A stretch of DNA of 64,000 bases from an uncultured Balneola sp. (GCA_913058495.1 CAJXQC010000003.1:124001-188000), one strand, 5' to 3'; shown: positions 43,143 to 52,745, counted from the stretch's first letter. Translations and numbers: made by a program. The notes: generated from the letters alone by a model not told the origin.

Positions 43143-45386
43143 ATGAGTGAATTAAAAGAAATAGCACGTAAAGATTTAGATGATCTTAAACTCAAAAAGG
43201 CTCAGAAGCAAGATCTGAAGCAGCTTCTTGAAGAATGCCGTGAGTATATTGGTGAGGTAAACGAAAAGCAGATAGAGAAAGCTTTCAAATTATGCTATTT
43301 ATCTCATGACGGAATGGTCAGGGCTTCCGGTGAACCTTATTACTATCACCCCGTTGAGGTTGCCAAGATCGTTGCCAGAGAGATCAATATTGATGAGGTT
43401 TCTGTAATAGCAGCTCTTTTGCATGATACTGTTGAGGATACTCTTGTTACTCTGGATGATATTGAGTATTGGTTTGGCAAGCAGGTAGCGGTCATTATAA
43501 ATGGGGTTACAAAAATAGAAGGCGTTTTTAAAAGTCGGGATAGTAAGCAGGCAGAAACATTTATGAAGCTGCTACTTTCTATGGCGGAGGATATCCGGGT
43601 AGTGCTTATAAAGTTTGCAGACCGGTTACATAATATGCGAACGATCCATCATCTTAAACGGGAAAAGCAGTTAAAGATCGCAAATGAAACAATGGATCTT
43701 TACGCCCCTCTGGCGCATCGTTTTGGGTTATTCAGAATTAAAAATGAGCTCGAAGATCTTTGTTTTAAGACACTCGATCCTACTTCATTTAAGTTTGTAG
43801 CAAGGAAATTAAAAGAAAAGAAGGAGTCGAGAGAAAAGTTTATAAAGCAGTTTATGACTCCAATCCAGAAGCAGCTAAAGGAGTTAAAGCTGGAATTTGA
43901 AATTAAGGGAAGGCCGAAGCATATATATTCCATTTATAAAAAAATGCAACGTCAGCAAAAGCCTTTTGAAGAGATATACGATCTTTTTGCAATTCGAGTA
44001 ATTTTGGAAATGCCTCATACCAAAGAAGATTGCTGGAGAGTATATTCCATTTTTACCGACTGGTATACTCCTATTCCGGAACGGTTTCGTGATTTTATTT
44101 CAGTACCTAAAGCGAATGGTTATCAATCTCTGCATACCACGGTAATTACCAATCAGGGAAAGAAAGTTGAGGTTCAGATAAGAACCAGAAAAATGGATGA
44201 CATTGCTGAGAAAGGCCTTGCTGCGCATTGGAAATATAAAGAAGGAGAGCAGGAAGGGTCAGAAAGTCTTGATAAGTTTGTTAATTGGGTTCGGGATGTT
44301 CTGGATAATCCCCGTCCTGATGCAGCTACAGATTTTGTAAAAGATTTTCAGCTTAATTTATATCAGGAAGAGCTATACGTTTTTACTCCAAAAGGGGAGC
44401 TTACTACTCTTCCAAGTGGAGCAACTGCTATTGATTTCGCTTTTGATATTCATAGTGAAGTCGGTGAACGTGCTATGGCTGCTAAAGTAAATGGTAAGAT
44501 GGTACCACTCCGACAAAAACTTTCAAATGGAGATCAGGTTGAGATTTTGACAGGAAATAAAATCAATCTGAATGTAGACTGGATTGACGATGTGGTTACT
44601 CATAAAGCAAAGTCCAGAATCAGGCAGTACATCAAGCAAAAAGAAAGAACCGTTTCTGATGAAGGTAAAGCGATTTGGGATAAAAGGTCCGAAAGAGGAA
44701 AAATTGAAATTAGCGATCAGGAACTTACCAAATTCGCCAAAATGTACGACTTTACAACTACTCAGGATCTTTTTTATGCGATAGGAGCAGGCTCATTTGA
44801 TGTAAATAAATTATTCAGTGAAGTAAAGAAATACAAAAGCACCGGACGTATTGAAGAAGAGCAAGCTGAGACAACTAAAGTCACCGAAGAGGAGATCCAG
44901 AAAAAATACATAAATGAAGCTCGTTCAGTAGGTGATGGAAAATCTCTTATTATAAATGGTGAACTCAGTAATGTTAAATATTCGTATGCTAATTGCTGTA
45001 ATCCGATTCCGGGAGATGATGTAATAGGATTTATAAGCAGGACAGGAGATATAAAAATTCATCGTTCAATGTGTAATAATGCACTTCATTTAATTAAAAC
45101 TGAAGGTGAACGTATTGTGGATGTAGATTGGTCTAAGAATATAGAAACTAAGTTTCTTGGTGCTGTAAAGGTAATTGGAGAAGACAGAGTAGGGATGATT
45201 AACGATATCACTGATGTATTGTCTAAATCACTTTCAACCAATATGAAAAGTATTAATGTAAACAGTGATAGTGGTATGTTTGAAGGAATTATATCAATTT
45301 ACGTTGATGGATTACAACACCTTAAAAAAATAATGAAAAGACTAGAGAGAGTGGAAGGTGTAAAGAATGTTCTGAGATATGAATAA
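43143..45386 (+). CDS. relA: RelA/SpoT-family (p)ppGpp synthetase/hydrolase
   Basis: A 747-aa stringent-response enzyme that makes and degrades (p)ppGpp. An N-terminal HD hydrolase domain includes YYYHPVEVAKIVA, LLHDTVEDTLVT and KFADRLHNMRTIHH. The synthetase domain follows, with KKMQRQQKPFEEIYDLFAIRVI and RFRDFISVPKANGYQSLHTTV. Then come a TGS domain (VFTPKGELTTLPSGATAIDFA), a zinc-finger-like region with SYANCCNPIPGDD, and a C-terminal ACT domain. The intact HDxxED suggests both activities. I chose the ATG at 43143 rather than the TTG at 43131. Confidence 0.96.
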   Translation: MSELKEIARKDLDDLKLKKAQKQDLKQLLEECREYIGEVNEKQIEKAFKLCYLSHDGMVRASGEPYYYHPVEVAKIVAREINIDEVSVIAALLHDTVEDTLVTLDDIEYWFGKQVAVIINGVTKIEGVFKSRDSKQAETFMKLLLSMAEDIRVVLIKFADRLHNMRTIHHLKREKQLKIANETMDLYAPLAHRFGLFRIKNELEDLCFKTLDPTSFKFVARKLKEKKESREKFIKQFMTPIQKQLKELKLEFEIKGRPKHIYSIYKKMQRQQKPFEEIYDLFAIRVILEMPHTKEDCWRVYSIFTDWYTPIPERFRDFISVPKANGYQSLHTTVITNQGKKVEVQIRTRKMDDIAEKGLAAHWKYKEGEQEGSESLDKFVNWVRDVLDNPRPDAATDFVKDFQLNLYQEELYVFTPKGELTTLPSGATAIDFAFDIHSEVGERAMAAKVNGKMVPLRQKLSNGDQVEILTGNKINLNVDWIDDVVTHKAKSRIRQYIKQKERTVSDEGKAIWDKRSERGKIEISDQELTKFAKMYDFTTTQDLFYAIGAGSFDVNKLFSEVKKYKSTGRIEEEQAETTKVTEEEIQKKYINEARSVGDGKSLIINGELSNVKYSYANCCNPIPGDDVIGFISRTGDIKIHRSMCNNALHLIKTEGERIVDVDWSKNIETKFLGAVKVIGEDRVGMINDITDVLSKSLSTNMKSINVNSDSGMFEGIISIYVDGLQHLKKIMKRLERVEGVKNVLRYE

Positions 45387-45544
45387 CTTTAACAATATTA
45401 ATTTTTGAGAATGTATAGTTGTAAGTATATTGGTGTCAATGATTAAAAATCGCTTTAGGTTTCAAATTAAGCAAAAGTCAATAGCGAAAAAATCAGGAAG
45501 GACAATGCGGGTATCTAAGCTCGCTTTAATTAAACAATATAACT

Positions 45545-45865
45545 ATGATGACATATACAAAACGTGATGTGGTACGTCGTGTTGCTGAGGCACAGGACGA
45601 AGCAATGATAAATGCAGAACCGTGGGTAGATGCAGTGATCGTTGCCTTAAGAGAAATAATGATGTCTGCGGATACAGAATGCAGAATCGAAATCAGAGAT
45701 TTTGGAGTACTTGAGGTTAAAGAAACGAAAGCTAAGCCTAAGGCCAGAAATCCAAAAACAAACGAAGTTATATACGTGCCGGCTCACCGTAAAACTCATT
45801 TTAAGCCAAGTAAGCTTATGAAATCTTTCTTACGCCAACCTCTGGAAGACGTAAAAAAGAAGTAA
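45545..45865 (+). CDS. HU/IHF-family DNA-binding protein
   Basis: A 106-aa member of the HU/IHF fold: TKRDVVRRVAEAQDEAMINAE, VDAVIVALREIMMSAD, then the beta-arm segment EIRDFGVLEVKETKAKPKARNPKTNEVIYVPAH and the C-terminal KPSKLMKSFL helix. The arm contains the conserved ARNPKT and its Pro, which intercalates in DNA. It bends and packs DNA as a dimer. It lies two bases before ruvX and may share its transcript. Confidence 0.93.
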   Translation: MMTYTKRDVVRRVAEAQDEAMINAEPWVDAVIVALREIMMSADTECRIEIRDFGVLEVKETKAKPKARNPKTNEVIYVPAHRKTHFKPSKLMKSFLRQPLEDVKKK

Positions 45866-45867
45866 CT

Positions 45868-46290
45868 GTGCAAAACTATGCACGCTTGATCGGAATTGAT
45901 GTCGGCAGAAAACGCTGTGGACTCGCTCAAACCGATCTTTTACAAACTATCGCCTCGCCATTGGGGACTTTTTCACCGGATGAGATCATAAATAAAATAT
46001 CTCATATAGTGGAAGGGTCTCCGGTTGAGGGCATTGTAGTAGGTTGGCCACTAACTCCGAATGGAAAAGAAGGTGAAGCAACCCAAATGGTTCAGGAATT
46101 TATAAACAGACTAAAGAATTTACATCCGGATATTCCGGTTTTTAAAGTCGATGAGAGATATACTTCTAATCAAGCTCTTGATGTGATGATAGAAATAGGA
46201 GTCCCCCAAAAAAAGAGAAGAAAAAAAGAACGTGTGGATAGAATCGCCGCAGCCCTTATCTTACAGACCTACTTAGAGTCTAAACATTAA
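45868..46290 (+). CDS. ruvX: RuvX/YqgF-family putative Holliday junction resolvase / pre-16S rRNA nuclease
   Basis: A 140-aa RNase H-like protein: LIGIDVGRKRCGLAQTD at the first strand with the catalytic Asp, GIVVGWPLTPNGKEG, and VFKVDERYTSNQAL with the second acidic residue, then RVDRIAAALILQTYLE carrying the last Asp. The family matures 16S rRNA in Escherichia coli and is also called RuvX. The start is GTG at 45868, because no in-frame ATG exists before GIDVG. It is the second of a run of four genes (HU, ruvX, def, fmt) with gaps of two to six bases. Confidence 0.93.
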   Translation: MQNYARLIGIDVGRKRCGLAQTDLLQTIASPLGTFSPDEIINKISHIVEGSPVEGIVVGWPLTPNGKEGEATQMVQEFINRLKNLHPDIPVFKVDERYTSNQALDVMIEIGVPQKKRRKKERVDRIAAALILQTYLESKH

Positions 46291-46296
46291 TTTTTT

Positions 46297-46851
46297 ATGT
46301 CAATTTTACCCATTGTAACCTACAATGATTCGGTTTTAAGAGATAAAACCGAGCCAATAAGTGAACTAACTGAAGAGATTTCTGAGCTTATTGAAGATAT
46401 GATAGAAACCATGTATAACTCTGATGGGGTTGGACTCGCCGCTCCACAGATAGGTAAGTCACTTAAACTTTTTGTAGTAGATGGAGATCCTGTTCTGGAA
46501 GAAGATGATGAAAAACATGGCGTATTGGTTTTTATAAATCCTGAAATTATTGAAAAAAAAGGGAAGAATACTCCAATGGATGAAGGATGTCTTAGCATAC
46601 CGGAAATTCGAGAAAAAGTATTTCGTCCGGAAACCATTGTTATTCGTTATAAAGATGAAAATTTTGAAGAAAGAGTGCAGGAGTTCTCAGGTTGGATGGC
46701 CCGGATCATTCAGCATGAAAATGATCATCTGAATGGAATACTATTTATTGATTATTTAAGCTCGTTTAGAAAAAGAATGGTAAAATCTGATCTTGAACAA
46801 ATAGATTCAGGAAATATTGAAGTAGAGTATCCAATAGTTTTAAGGGGTTGA
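46297..46851 (+). CDS. def: Peptide deformylase
   Basis: A 184-aa metalloenzyme that removes the formyl group from nascent N-terminal formyl-methionine. All three motifs are present: GVGLAAPQIG (motif 1), EGCLSIPE with the metal Cys (motif 2), and IQHENDHLNGILF, the HExxH-type HENDH with both His ligands (motif 3). It ends one base before fmt, which adds the formyl group, so the two are translationally coupled and act in one cycle. Confidence 0.97.
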   Translation: MSILPIVTYNDSVLRDKTEPISELTEEISELIEDMIETMYNSDGVGLAAPQIGKSLKLFVVDGDPVLEEDDEKHGVLVFINPEIIEKKGKNTPMDEGCLSIPEIREKVFRPETIVIRYKDENFEERVQEFSGWMARIIQHENDHLNGILFIDYLSSFRKRMVKSDLEQIDSGNIEVEYPIVLRG

Positions 46852-46852
46852 G

Positions 46853-47767
46853 ATGAATATCGTTTTTATGGGTTCTCCTGATTTTGCAATTCCAAGTCTT
46901 GAGAAGATATTTAATTCCAGCCACACGATTAAAGCAGTAGTAAGCAATGTAGATAAAAGAAGAGGGAGGGGTTCTGAAGTAGCTCCTACAGTAGTGAAAG
47001 CAAAAGCATTGGAGCTGGGCTTACCTGTAATTGAAGTAGAGGATCTGAAATCTGAAGCGTTCGAAAAAACTTTAAAAGAGTTAAAGCCTGATCTTTTTGT
47101 GGTTGTTGCCTTTAGAATATTACCAAAAAGCATATTGGAAATACCCAGAGTAGGAAGTATTAATCTTCATGCATCTCTTTTGCCGAAATATAGGGGAGCG
47201 GCACCAATTCATTGGGCTGTAATAAATGGTGAAGAAGAAACCGGTTGTACTATTTTCTTTCTCGATGAAAAAGTGGATACAGGCAATATTCTTCTTCAAA
47301 AGAAAATTACAATTGGTGAAAACGATACAACGGGTGAGATCTATGTAAAGCTTATGGAAGAAGGAAGTAACCATCTGTTAGAAGCAATCAATCTCATAGA
47401 ATCAGAAAATTATGATCTGAAAAAACAAGATGACTCAGAAGCTACTCCGGCTCCTAAGTTGTTCAATGAAAATACAAGAGTAGATTTCAATAAAACTGCC
47501 AGAGAAGTTCATAACTTAATCAGAGGATTAAATCCTTTTCCAGTTGCCTGGACTACCTGGAAAGACAAAAAAGTGAAAATCTATAAGTCAAAGCCCGGCC
47601 CTGAAATAAATATAGACTCATTTGAATTATTAGTAAAAGAGGGAAAGTTGCTCGCAGGATGCAAAAAAGGAACCATTGAGATTACAGAACTGCAATTACC
47701 GGGTAAAAAAAGAATGAGTTCTGAAGAGTTTATAAACGGTTATACAGTAGAAGGCTCGTTCGAATAG
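46853..47767 (+). CDS. fmt: Methionyl-tRNA formyltransferase
   Basis: A 304-aa enzyme that formylates initiator Met-tRNA with 10-formyltetrahydrofolate. Motifs are IVFMGSPDFAIPSLEKI at the start, the catalytic NLHASLLPKYRGAAPIHWAVI (Asn and His), and the downstream FFLDEKVDTGNILL with the catalytic Asp. The C-terminal domain (about 205-304) has the FNPFP-like LNPFPVAWT and the tRNA-binding OB fold. It is the last gene of the def-fmt cluster. Confidence 0.97.
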   Translation: MNIVFMGSPDFAIPSLEKIFNSSHTIKAVVSNVDKRRGRGSEVAPTVVKAKALELGLPVIEVEDLKSEAFEKTLKELKPDLFVVVAFRILPKSILEIPRVGSINLHASLLPKYRGAAPIHWAVINGEEETGCTIFFLDEKVDTGNILLQKKITIGENDTTGEIYVKLMEEGSNHLLEAINLIESENYDLKKQDDSEATPAPKLFNENTRVDFNKTAREVHNLIRGLNPFPVAWTTWKDKKVKIYKSKPGPEINIDSFELLVKEGKLLAGCKKGTIEITELQLPGKKRMSSEEFINGYTVEGSFE

Positions 47768-47849
47768 TTCAAATTTTATTATTTATTAATTTGAGAATAC
47801 GAGCACGTTTTTTATCATCGGGAAAATATCACGTTAACAGAACCACCAT

Positions 47850-48554
47850 ATGGATCAACCTCAATTAATCATCGCTGCTAAATCCGGAGATGAAGCCGAA
47901 GTAGCTAAGCTTATTAAAGCAAAAACAGATGTAAATGAATCCACATCAAGCGGAGCTAATGCTCTTATTACTGCGGCTGAAAAGAACCATCTGAATATTG
48001 TTAAGCTTCTTATTAATGCGGGAGCTGACTTGAATTCAGAAACTAAAATGGGTGGTACTGCTCTCAACAAAGCGGCTGAAAACGGTAATATAGAGATGAT
48101 GAAATTGCTGTTTGATAAAGGTGTGCAAATTGGTGATATGGCTGTAATTGTAGCATCAAGAGCAGGAAACCTGGAAGCTGTTGAACTATTGGTTGAGAAA
48201 GGAGGAGATGTAAACGCTCAGCAAAGATGGGGACATACTGCATTGATGCTTGCTGCAAAGAATGGTCATCATGAGGTTGTAAAGTTTCTGATTTCATCAG
48301 GAGCTGATGTAAAGCTGCGTGATAAGAATGGTGATACAGCTATGATGATTGCTACAGAAAATGAACAAGAAGATATAGCTATTCTATTAAGAAGAGCAGG
48401 TGCTGTTACTGAAAAGAAACCCGAAAAAAAGAAGCCAGCTCCAATTGATATAGAAGATGTTGAGAACGATGAAGATGATGACATGATAGACGATTCCGAT
48501 GTCGACGATCTAATATCTGATGATGATTCACCAGATGATGTTGAACTAGACTAA
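47850..48554 (+). CDS. Ankyrin-repeat protein with acidic tail
   Basis: A 234-aa cytosolic protein with about five ankyrin repeats between residues 4 and 190 (for example GANALITAAEKNHLNIVKLL, then INAGADLN; and GHTALMLAAKNGHHEVVKFL). A Lys/Pro-rich linker (EKKPEKKKPAP) precedes a strongly acidic tail (about 205-234), with most residues Asp or Glu. It would bind a protein partner; the tail may mimic nucleic acid or bind a basic partner. The partner is not suggested by context. The coding end overlaps a convergent aminotransferase gene by nine bases. Confidence 0.88.
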   Translation: MDQPQLIIAAKSGDEAEVAKLIKAKTDVNESTSSGANALITAAEKNHLNIVKLLINAGADLNSETKMGGTALNKAAENGNIEMMKLLFDKGVQIGDMAVIVASRAGNLEAVELLVEKGGDVNAQQRWGHTALMLAAKNGHHEVVKFLISSGADVKLRDKNGDTAMMIATENEQEDIAILLRRAGAVTEKKPEKKKPAPIDIEDVENDEDDDMIDDSDVDDLISDDDSPDDVELD

Positions 48555-49799
48555 ATCGAAAAGCTCATCTAGCTCCTCAGTCGTATTAAATACATTTGGT
48601 GAAATTCGTATCGTAGAGTGTTGATCAAAAGGACGAAATACAAATCCTTTATCTTGAAACAGTTTTTTTGACAGGATCGAGGGTTTTTCATTTTTTAATT
48701 CAACTATGAATAACGAACCGGAAAGCTCCCAATCAGAAGGTGATCTCCAGACCGTATTATTGTTTTGTTCGCTCAGATTTTGAGCATGTTTCCACAAGCT
48801 TTTAAGCTTATCCGCTTTTAAAGATCTATCAATATTCGTTTGAAAGTCTATTGAATGCCCCAAAGTTAATACTTCAGGTAAGTTCCGGGTTCCGTAATCT
48901 TCGAATTTTCTGGCGGAGTCTTTCCAGTCTTTTTGCCCCCAGGTTACCCACATCGGATCTAATTTTTGATGAATTCTTTTATTGAAATAAGCTACACTAA
49001 CTCCTTTAGGAGCCTGAATCCATTTATGTGCACTTGTTCCAATGACGTCAATGTCCAGATCTTTTACATCAATAGGAATCATTCCCATTGTTTGAGCTGT
49101 ATCTAAAGAAACAAATTCCACTCCTTTAGATCTGGCAAGTGCAGCTATTTCTTTTACAGGTTGTCTTAGCCCAAATGTATTATCGATATGAGGAATGACT
49201 ACAAGTTTCGTTCTGGTTGTTATATTAGCCTCGTAGAGATCCAGAATATCATCTTTAGTTATGTTAGTGAGGTTATCAACAGGAATATCAAATACCTTTA
49301 CAGAATAACCTCTCTTTTCTGAATGAATATGAAAAGGGATGCTTGCTCCGGCATGATTCAAGTTTGAAAACAATACTTCATCACCGGATCCAAGAGGTAA
49401 GCCTAGAGCCAGAAGATTATATACTTCTGTTGTATTATGAGGAAAACTAATTTCATCACTATCAGCATTTAGAAACTTCGCTGTTTTTTGTCTAACGGAT
49501 TCGATGGGCTCTTCCCACTCGCCACTCCACATATAAAACCACGGATTGGATTCACATAGTGATAAATATTCGCGATGAGCTTCCTGTACAATCTTCGGAA
49601 TAGTTCCGATAGAACCGTGGTTTAGGTATTTAATTTGTTTATCCAGAGAATAATCACCTTTAGTTGGTAGCTTACCAGCTGAAAATTTGTTGATTAGCTT
49701 TTCCCGGAAGACTAACTCAACAGGAGTTAACATTGAAAGTACTGAAACCGTAGATCCGGTAGCTAATGTTTTAAGGAAGTCTCGACGTGATGTATTCAT
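48546..49799 (-). CDS. Class V aminotransferase, Tat-exported
   Basis: A 417-aa PLP enzyme. The N-terminus, MNTSRRDFLKTLATGST, is a twin-arginine signal (RRDFLK) with a hydrophobic stretch, so the folded enzyme is exported. The PLP Lys is in IGTSAHKWIQAPKGV, and SLDTAQTMGMIPIDV contains the cofactor-binding Asp. Members of this branch include isopenicillin N epimerase-like and selenocysteine-lyase-like proteins, and substrate is open. It lies five bases from a second, non-exported paralogue, so the pair is one operon. Confidence 0.85.
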   Translation of the reverse strand: MNTSRRDFLKTLATGSTVSVLSMLTPVELVFREKLINKFSAGKLPTKGDYSLDKQIKYLNHGSIGTIPKIVQEAHREYLSLCESNPWFYMWSGEWEEPIESVRQKTAKFLNADSDEISFPHNTTEVYNLLALGLPLGSGDEVLFSNLNHAGASIPFHIHSEKRGYSVKVFDIPVDNLTNITKDDILDLYEANITTRTKLVVIPHIDNTFGLRQPVKEIAALARSKGVEFVSLDTAQTMGMIPIDVKDLDIDVIGTSAHKWIQAPKGVSVAYFNKRIHQKLDPMWVTWGQKDWKDSARKFEDYGTRNLPEVLTLGHSIDFQTNIDRSLKADKLKSLWKHAQNLSEQNNNTVWRSPSDWELSGSLFIVELKNEKPSILSKKLFQDKGFVFRPFDQHSTIRISPNVFNTTEELDELFDLV

Positions 49800-49804
49800 C
49801 TTTG

Positions 49805-50953
49805 TTAGTTTGAGGTTAGTACTTGAACTAATTTATTCAGATCATCCGAATCGTTATACACATTTGGAGAAACCCTTATGGCGTCTCCCCTGTACGAAAC
49901 GTAAATGTTTGATTCCAGCAGCTTTGTTTTCAGCTTATTCATTTGGTGATGATCAGCTAGACGAATTCCAAATAAGTTAGAAGCTCTGTATTTTGTTTCT
50001 TCAATAATAAACCCTGATTTCCGTAATTCTGAAATTGGTTTTTCAACCAGATCGATCAGATACTGTTGAATATTTTCGGGTTTCCATTCATTTAGTTTTT
50101 TGATTGCTTCGAGCATCATAGGAACCAAGATGAAATTACTATGTTCGCCAACTTCATACCGCAAAGCACCAGGTTGGTATTCATTGTTATAGTTTACAAG
50201 ATTGGCAAAGTTTTCACTTTCGAACCGGTTGATCCAATTCTGTTCAATAGGAGATCCATTACTTAAAGCTGAACCATAATAAGCCATTCCGATGCTGTAA
50301 GGGCCCATCAAAGATTTATATCCTGCAGCTACCAAAGCATCGGGCTTTAGTTGCTGAACATCGAATGGTAAAGCTCCTAGCGATTGAGTGGCGTCTACTG
50401 CTAACCACGCACCTACTTCATAAGTTTTCTGTCTAATTGAGCGTAAATCGAAAATTGTACCGTCTGCCCAATGAATATGTCCGCAAGCTACAAGCTTAGT
50501 CCGCTCATTTATTGACTCCAGAATCTGCTTATTCCATAGCTCACCTCTTCCTGCTTTTGTATCAGGAGGAGAAATGGTTTTGATTTCAGCGTCTGCTTTT
50601 TGGGCAGCTTCTATCCAGGGATATACGTTGCTTGGAAATTGTTCGCCTACTACAATTATATTATCTCCTTTCTCTAATGTTAGATTTTTGGCAACGTTTG
50701 CCATACCGTAAGAGACTGATGGAATAACGACACATTGATTGCTTTGTTCCGAATTGATGAGCTTTGAGAATTTATCCCTTAGTTCGTCTGATTCAGAGAA
50801 AAAATCTTCCCCGGAAATTATATTGGGTTGTCTTTTCTTTTTGATTCCCAGTATACCTGCTTCTTCAACAGAACGCATAAGCGGAGACATATATGCGCAA
50901 TTTAAATATGTAATATTGGAATCAAGGTTAAACTCTGTTTTCTTACAATCCAT
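49805..50953 (-). CDS. Class V aminotransferase, cytosolic paralogue
   Basis: A 382-aa PLP enzyme without a signal peptide. AVDATQSLGALPFDV holds the PLP-contact Asp and Gln, and LVAAGYKSLMGPYSIG the Schiff-base Lys. It has the same order of segments and similar end (RVSPNVYNDSDDL versus RISPNVFNTTEEL) as the next gene, so they are tandem duplicates that have diverged, one kept inside the cell and one exported. It is the first gene of the pair. Substrate unknown; cysteine desulfurase is unlikely because a clear active-site Cys loop is not seen. Confidence 0.85.
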   Translation of the reverse strand: MDCKKTEFNLDSNITYLNCAYMSPLMRSVEEAGILGIKKKRQPNIISGEDFFSESDELRDKFSKLINSEQSNQCVVIPSVSYGMANVAKNLTLEKGDNIIVVGEQFPSNVYPWIEAAQKADAEIKTISPPDTKAGRGELWNKQILESINERTKLVACGHIHWADGTIFDLRSIRQKTYEVGAWLAVDATQSLGALPFDVQQLKPDALVAAGYKSLMGPYSIGMAYYGSALSNGSPIEQNWINRFESENFANLVNYNNEYQPGALRYEVGEHSNFILVPMMLEAIKKLNEWKPENIQQYLIDLVEKPISELRKSGFIIEETKYRASNLFGIRLADHHQMNKLKTKLLESNIYVSYRGDAIRVSPNVYNDSDDLNKLVQVLTSN

Positions 50954-51127
50954 TAAGCTGGTTTTTGAATAAATATAAATTTTATGTTCTGTTCTTAGAG
51001 TAGAATTTATTTTAGAAAGGAATAGTTAAAATATTGAAAACGATTAAATAACTTATGGTTTTAAGTGCCCTTTTAACGAAAACTATTGTACTATTAAGAG
51101 TATCTTAGTCAAGATTTATTAGAGAAG

Positions 51128-51601
51128 ATGATAATTAGAGAAGCGAATACAAAAGATATTTCTGAAATCCTGAAATTAAATGAGGCAGAAGTACCTCATG
51201 TTGGGAGTATCGGAAGAAAAGAATTTCTGAAATTTCTGGAAATAGCTTCCAATTTTATAGTAATAGATATCGAAGGAGAAATTACCGGTTTCATGATCTC
51301 TCTAAGAGAAGGAGCTGATTACGGAAGTGTAAACTACAAGTTCTTTAAAAATCATTACAAAAAATTCGAGTATGTAGATCGTATAGTGATCAAAGAAGAA
51401 TTTAAAGGAAAGGGGATGGGGAGAAAACTATATGAATTTCTGTTTGAAAAAAATGAAACGGGTTTAGTTTGTTGCGAAGTCAACGTGAAACCTCAAAACC
51501 CTGACTCAATGGCTTTTCATCAGAAGTTAGGATTTAATGAAAAAAGTAAGTTAATAACTGAAGGCGGGAAAAAAATAGTGAGTATGTTGGTTAGAAATTA
51601 A
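51128..51601 (+). CDS. GNAT-family N-acetyltransferase
   Basis: A 157-aa acetyltransferase. The acetyl-CoA-binding motif A is VDRIVIKEEFKGKGMGRKLYEFLF (the RxxGxG/A-like KGKGMG). The N-terminal MIIREANTKDISEILKLN and the C-terminal FHQKLGFNEKSK are standard for the family. The substrate amine, small molecule or protein, cannot be told. It stands alone with 51 bases to the next gene, with the aminotransferase pair divergent upstream. Confidence 0.9.
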   Translation: MIIREANTKDISEILKLNEAEVPHVGSIGRKEFLKFLEIASNFIVIDIEGEITGFMISLREGADYGSVNYKFFKNHYKKFEYVDRIVIKEEFKGKGMGRKLYEFLFEKNETGLVCCEVNVKPQNPDSMAFHQKLGFNEKSKLITEGGKKIVSMLVRN

Positions 51602-51652
51602 TAATTAAATATTGTATTTACGTTTAACTTATAAGTCATATAGAATCTTCGG

Positions 51653-52627
51653 ATGAAAAATCTTTCTCTTTTTTTATTTCTCACAGTATTCAGCTCCTCT
51701 TTAAATGCACAGAATTTCTCAAGAAAATCAATAGTTGATTCATCAGGAGCAATTTCTGACACTTTAGTTGCATATTATCCATTTAGTGGCAGTGCTATTG
51801 ATTCAAGTGGTTTTGGCAATGATGGAGAAGTATTTGGAGCAAGACTTACTACTGATAGATTTGGAAATGTAAACAGTGCTTATGAGTTTGATGGTATTAA
51901 TGATTTTATAAGGGTTTCAGATGCAGATCAACTGACACCAACAAATTTTAGACTGAGTATTAGTGTTTGGTTTAAAACCAAATTTCCCGGAGATAGGTTT
52001 ATTTTATACAAAGGAAGTAGTTCAACAAACAGAGAGTACGCATCTGGTGTTCGAGCTGATTCGCTTGGGTCTTTTCAAATCAATGAAAACGGAAGTGCAA
52101 CAAACAGAGATTGGGTTGTAACTAAGAATGTTATTGAAGAGAATGTTTGGCAACATTTAGTTGGAGTATGGGATAGTTCAACCGTTAAGATTTATCTAAA
52201 TAACAGACTTGAAAGTGTAGACTCTACTGACTTAATAGTTAGTAATTTTGCATCAGATCTTTTTATCGGAACCTATGGGGGTGCAATTAGTCAATACGCT
52301 TTCAATGGTAAAATTGACGACCTAAAGATTTTTAATGTCAGTTTAGATAGTTCATCTGTTAATGAGCTATACTATGATAATGGATGGCCAGAAACATTTG
52401 CAGACACATTGCAATCAATTCCTGATACACTTGTTGCACATTACCCTTTTAATGGTAGCGCTAATGATTCCAGCGGTTTTGGTAATGATGGAGAGGTTAT
52501 AGGTGCTGTTTCAACTGATGATCGTTTTGGTAATCCAAATAGCGCTTATCGTTTCGACGGTAATGATTTGATTAATAGTAACTCTACTTTTGATTTTTTT
52601 AGTGTTTCACTTTTAATTACCGGGTAA
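51653..52627 (+). CDS. Exported LamG-domain protein, apparently truncated
   Basis: A 324-aa protein with a Sec signal peptide (1-19, ending LNAQ). A full LamG/concanavalin-like domain spans about residues 36-240 (LVAYYPFSGSAIDSSGFGND, LSISVWFKT, YLNNRLESVDST, GKIDDLKIFN). A second begins LVAHYPFNGSANDSSGFGND with the same sequence order at about 260 but stops at FFSVSLLITG, about a quarter into the domain. The expected remainder and any type IX sorting domain are missing. So the gene is likely a 3-prime-truncated copy; the following 118 bases hold repeat remnants. Confidence 0.78.
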   Translation: MKNLSLFLFLTVFSSSLNAQNFSRKSIVDSSGAISDTLVAYYPFSGSAIDSSGFGNDGEVFGARLTTDRFGNVNSAYEFDGINDFIRVSDADQLTPTNFRLSISVWFKTKFPGDRFILYKGSSSTNREYASGVRADSLGSFQINENGSATNRDWVVTKNVIEENVWQHLVGVWDSSTVKIYLNNRLESVDSTDLIVSNFASDLFIGTYGGAISQYAFNGKIDDLKIFNVSLDSSSVNELYYDNGWPETFADTLQSIPDTLVAHYPFNGSANDSSGFGNDGEVIGAVSTDDRFGNPNSAYRFDGNDLINSNSTFDFFSVSLLITG

Positions 52628-52709
52628 GTCAGGATTTTTAGAATCGCTCCAACTTAATTCTTCTCATTTGCATGTGAAAGTACAGTAAGCAGCAAGAATA
52701 TGTTAAAGA

Positions 52710-52738
52710 TGGAGTCACAGACTCACGTTGCAAACTTG
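52710..52738. repeat. REP-like remnant after the LamG gene
   Basis: GAGTC-ACA-GACTC (52712-52724) is a short palindrome, followed by GTTGCAAACTTG (52727-52738). The latter 12 bases occur in reverse complement at 35499-35510 within REP copy 1. Confidence 0.5.
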
Positions 52739-52745
52739 AAAAAGG

